Below are positions 43,382-45,350 of a stretch of 45,350 nucleotides of DNA, piece by piece (the first letter of the stretch is position 1; every line of letters starts with the position of its first letter). Where the stretch lies: contig JADGQC010000003.1 in NCBI GenBank assembly GCA_017882125.1, forward strand, positions 1 through 45,350, given 5' to 3'. Position numbers and translations under genes: made by a program. The stretch comes from Anaerolineales bacterium. Lineage in GTDB: Bacteria > Chloroflexota > Anaerolineae > Anaerolineales > Villigracilaceae. The notes beneath the pieces are model-generated. The model had not been told where the DNA came from. It was given only the letters and a program-made list of their open reading frames with translations, and did no database searches.

Positions 43382-43465
43382 ATTCTTCTCCTTTGAATCA
43401 TCTGAATAGGGTGGAAACACGATTTTTCCTGTAGATAGACAAAATCTGGAGACACCTCCTTTTTT
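43382..43465 (-). promoter_or_regulatory. Leader of the cassette 2 binding-protein gene with an unused SD-like sequence
   Basis: AAGGAGGTG, with its GGAGGTG core at 43459-43453, lies 72 bases upstream of the ATG at 43381, the same distance as in cassette 1. No good start codon follows it; a TTG 12 bases on would open only 14 codons. The end of the leader (TGATTCAAAGGAGAAGAAT) closely resembles the cassette 1 leader. Confidence 0.45.
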
Positions 43466-43479
43466 GAGAGACCTCAAAT

Positions 43480-44673
43480 TTATGAAAGCTTATGGACGAC
43501 ATAGAAATTCGAGGTATTGTGGAGAACATTAGTAATCGCACCCATGACCGTGGCTCGCAATCCCAGATTGGAGACGACCAATTTGGGTGGGTTGGGGATT
43601 GCCACTTTAATCCGATCCAGGATAGGGGTGATGAGCATATCTGCAGACCTGGATACGCCACCTCCGAGAACAACTACTTCCGGGTCAAAAGCAGAGACCA
43701 AGTTGGCGATAGCAATGGAAAGGTAATCCACCGTTTCATTGATCACTTTCCATGCCCAAGATTCGCCTTTACGGGCAGCCTCAAAAACGTCTTCGGCGGT
43801 CAGGCTGAGGAGCTCCGCCTGGCTGCGGTGTGACTTGAGGAGCTCGCGGGCTCGAGCAGCGATCCCCGTCCCAGAAGCGACACTTTCCAACGCGCCAAAA
43901 TCCTTGTAATTCTTTCCGAGGAACTCACGTCCCGGGATCATGTTCCCAATCTCGCCGGAGGCTTCGTTCGAACCGCGGTAAAGGGCACCATCAATGATCA
44001 CCCCGGCACCAATCCCCGTGCCAACGGCAATCAGGATCATGTCCTGGATGTTCTGTCCAGCCCCAAACCAAAGTTCCCCGAGAGCTGCCAGGTTAACGTC
44101 ATTGTCAACAATGATCGGCAAGTCATAGCGTTCAGCCAACCTGGCTTTCAGCGGAAAGTTGTCCCAGTGCAGCGTATATGCCCAAGTAACGATGCCCTGC
44201 TCATGGAGAGTAACTCCCGGAGCCCCCACCCCGATGCCACGCACTCGCTGCCGGTCAACCTTGGGGCTGGCAAGCAACTCATCAATCAATTTAGTAAGAT
44301 AATTAAAACTTTCTTCCCCCGAAGTCCCATGGTGACCGATATTTACTTCATCGAGGATGTTGCCCCCCAGGTCTGAAAGCGCCCCGTACATCTTGGTGCC
44401 GCCCATGTCCACTCCAAGGACTACGCCACCGTCGGAATTGAATTCGATGAGGGGTCTTCGCCTGCCTCCGCTCCATTCGGTAGTGCCTTGGAGGCGGATG
44501 AAGCCTTCTTCAATTAATTCATCGACAATGCGCATGACCGTTGGCAGGCTGACATTCAGTCTTTCGCCGATGGCCGTCCGTGAAATTGGAGATTCCCGAC
44601 GGATTATTTCCAGGATGGCTGAACGATTGATATCCCGCATGGCAGAAGCAGTGATCGTGAGTGGGTAAGTCAT
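43480..44673 (-). CDS. ROK-family transcriptional regulator lacking the usual zinc motif
   Basis: A 397-residue NagC/XylR-type protein. The N-terminal winged helix-turn-helix (about 18-60, SRTAIGERLNVSLPTVMRIVDEL) is followed by a ROK sugar-kinase-like fold: LGVDMGGTKMYGAL (phosphate loop, 86-99), VDNDVNLAALGE with catalytic-type D192, and VGTGIGAGVIIDGALYRG. The segment that normally carries His and three Cys for zinc reads GEIGNMIPGREF...FGALESVASG, with no Cys and Asn for His. It is first in the cassette 2 operon, its promoter overlaps an inverted repeat, and it probably senses the transported sugar. GAGGATCA precedes the ATG. Confidence 0.9.
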   Translation of the reverse strand: MTYPLTITASAMRDINRSAILEIIRRESPISRTAIGERLNVSLPTVMRIVDELIEEGFIRLQGTTEWSGGRRRPLIEFNSDGGVVLGVDMGGTKMYGALSDLGGNILDEVNIGHHGTSGEESFNYLTKLIDELLASPKVDRQRVRGIGVGAPGVTLHEQGIVTWAYTLHWDNFPLKARLAERYDLPIIVDNDVNLAALGELWFGAGQNIQDMILIAVGTGIGAGVIIDGALYRGSNEASGEIGNMIPGREFLGKNYKDFGALESVASGTGIAARARELLKSHRSQAELLSLTAEDVFEAARKGESWAWKVINETVDYLSIAIANLVSAFDPEVVVLGGGVSRSADMLITPILDRIKVAIPNPPKLVVSNLGLRATVMGAITNVLHNTSNFYVVHKLS

Positions 44674-44701
44674 TGATCCTCAATTAAAATAGGGTTGTAA
44701 T

Positions 44702-44764
44702 ACTTTCATCATGTAAGAGTTATTTTCACGATGAAAATATTATAGCAAGATGGATAATGAAAGT
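44702..44764. promoter_or_regulatory. Nested inverted-repeat operator at the ROK promoter
   Basis: The central repeat ATTTTCA-CGA-TGAAAAT (44722-44738) starts right after the -10 box. An outer perfect repeat ACTTTCAT (44702-44709) and ATGAAAGT (44757-44764) brackets it almost symmetrically, and the right half covers part of the -35 box. This fits autoregulation by the ROK protein. Confidence 0.6.
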
Positions 44765-44767
44765 CAA
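44739..44767 (-). promoter_or_regulatory. Promoter of the ROK/sugar cassette 2 operon
   Basis: On the minus strand TTGACT (44767-44762) and TATAAT (44744-44739) are 17 bases apart. The predicted start is near 44732, about 60 bases upstream of the ROK ATG. The rest of the divergent spacer, 44768-44985, is AT-rich and shows no gene. Confidence 0.75.
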
Positions 44768-44985
44768 TAGGCAATTTTTGATCACCTTCCCTCCGAGGCG
44801 CAGCCGAGATTATTCCTGGATTTTTGAGATAATACATTCGGAGAAAACGAATTCCTATATCCATTAGCGAATGATAAAACCATGCAGCGAATCACCTTTA
44901 ATAGGTTCCATAGATGAAAATGAAAGGGAATCGTTGTAAGACTATAATTATTAAAGTAAATAGTGAATATTATTAATATTATGTA

Positions 44986-45013
44986 TTGACTTTTAAAAAT
45001 TTCCGTATATAAT
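44986..45013 (+). promoter_or_regulatory. Promoter upstream of the leader ORF and DUF2089 gene
   Basis: TTGACT (44986-44991) and TATAAT (45008-45013) are 16 bases apart in a very AT-rich stretch that also contains the palindrome AATATTATTAATATT. The predicted start is near 45020, about 40 bases before the leader ORF. Confidence 0.65.
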
Positions 45014-45060
45014 ATCAATAAGATTGATGTTTTAGCTTTGTTCTTGAAAATGAGACAAAC

Positions 45061-45147
45061 ATGAAATCACTATTTCAAGCATTTCAAGTGCTCGATCGCC
45101 AGATGATCCGGGGAGAGATCGAGAGCTCCTTGGAGAAAAAGCAATGA
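45061..45147 (+). CDS. Short leader ORF overlapping the DUF2089 gene
   Basis: A 28-codon frame (MKSLFQAFQVLDRQMIRGEI, then eight mostly charged or polar residues). Its TGA overlaps the ATG of the DUF2089 gene (ATGA), the arrangement used for translational coupling. Its own ribosome-binding site is weak. The product is not recognised; it may be a regulatory leader peptide, a real small protein, or chance. Confidence 0.35.
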   Translation: MKSLFQAFQVLDRQMIRGEIESSLEKKQ

Positions 45148-45350
45148 AAACTGCATTGAGCAAATGCCCGGTTTGCGACGGTGAATTGACCGTGACCCGC
45201 CTGCATTGCGAAACCTGCGATACATCCATCGAAGGCCGTTTTGCCAACGGAGCCTTTGCCGGGCTGTCACCTGAACAACTGGATTTCATCGAAACATTCG
45301 TACGCTGTGAAGGGAAAATCACCCGCATGGAAGACGAAATGGCACTTTCC
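45144..45350 (+). CDS. DUF2089 family protein (3' end outside window)
   Basis: 69 codons are visible before the right edge. Two CxxC pairs (C8/C11 and C22/C25: CPVCDGELTVTRLHCETC) form a probable zinc ribbon, followed by TSIEGRF and LSPEQLDFIETFVRCEGKI, matching the start of DUF2089 proteins, which have a zinc ribbon and then a helix-turn-helix-like region (a probable DNA-binding regulator). GGAG lies about 9 bases upstream. The remaining helix-turn-helix part is outside the window. Confidence 0.85.
   Translation, partial: MKTALSKCPVCDGELTVTRLHCETCDTSIEGRFANGAFAGLSPEQLDFIETFVRCEGKITRMEDEMALS

Noticed and set aside
1-45350. CRISPR arrays, insertion sequences, integrases, toxin-antitoxin or phage-defence genes
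   Set aside because: No regularly spaced repeats, transposase-like proteins or defence domains were seen in any supported gene.

Overview
The window looks like a chromosomal segment of a Chloroflexota bacterium, probably class Anaerolineae. This is inferred from gene content (an Agl23-type glycosyltransferase with NHL repeats, a cyclic-2,3-diphosphoglycerate-synthetase-like protein, a DUF2089 protein, many family-1 sugar ABC genes) and from Gram-positive-style signals (a GAAC-N4-GTTC SOS box, sigma-A type TTGACW/TATAAT promoters). No rRNA, tRNA, CRISPR array, insertion sequence or prophage was seen.

Bases 1-4223 (minus strand) hold a large membrane glycosyltransferase-like protein with a C-terminal NHL propeller, open at the left edge, and a SAM-dependent methyltransferase. 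Bases 4280-21520 (plus strand) hold a compact division and cell-wall (dcw) cluster: mraZ, rsmH, ftsL-like, ftsI/pbp, murF, mraY, murD, ftsW, murG, a CvpA-like membrane protein, murC, murB, ddl, ftsQ, ftsA, ftsZ. It starts with a promoter and three 10-bp MraZ-type repeats and ends at a hairpin terminator. Many joints overlap by ATGA or lie within a few bases, so it is probably largely one transcription unit. murE is absent.

Bases 21726-28739 (minus strand) hold an alpha/beta hydrolase with a TspO-like membrane protein, then obgE, a cyclic-2,3-DPG-synthetase-like P-loop protein, argS, and rpsT with a long basic tail. About 1.06 kb without a convincing gene follows (28740-29804), full of hairpins. 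Bases 29805-33834 (plus strand) carry recG with a roughly 300-residue N-terminal extension, coaD, and a small coiled-coil gene. lexA (minus strand) converges on that gene across a shared terminator and has an SOS box inside its own promoter.

Bases 34843-44673 (minus strand) contain two sugar-import cassettes. Cassette 1 is malE-like, malF-like, malG-like and an aldo/keto reductase; it has a strong promoter with a LacI/CelR-type operator and a long leader. Cassette 2 is a ROK regulator followed by malE-like, malF-like and malG-like genes, and its promoter overlaps a nested inverted-repeat operator. Neither cassette encodes an ATPase, so a shared MsmK/MalK-type ATPase elsewhere is expected. The two binding-protein genes have similar leaders, each with an unused strong Shine-Dalgarno-like sequence 72 bases upstream of the start codon. 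The right edge carries a plus-strand promoter, a 28-codon leader ORF and the start of a DUF2089 gene.

Three genes (the Agl23-like gene, obgE, recG) have a -10 box only 6-7 bases before the start codon and no Shine-Dalgarno sequence, which suggests leaderless mRNAs. No wholly new multi-gene system is evident. The least explained items are the hairpin-rich spacer upstream of rpsT, the paired binding-protein leaders, the lineage-type protein extensions (bS20, RecG, Agl23-NHL), and the MurG and ROK proteins lacking usually conserved residues.
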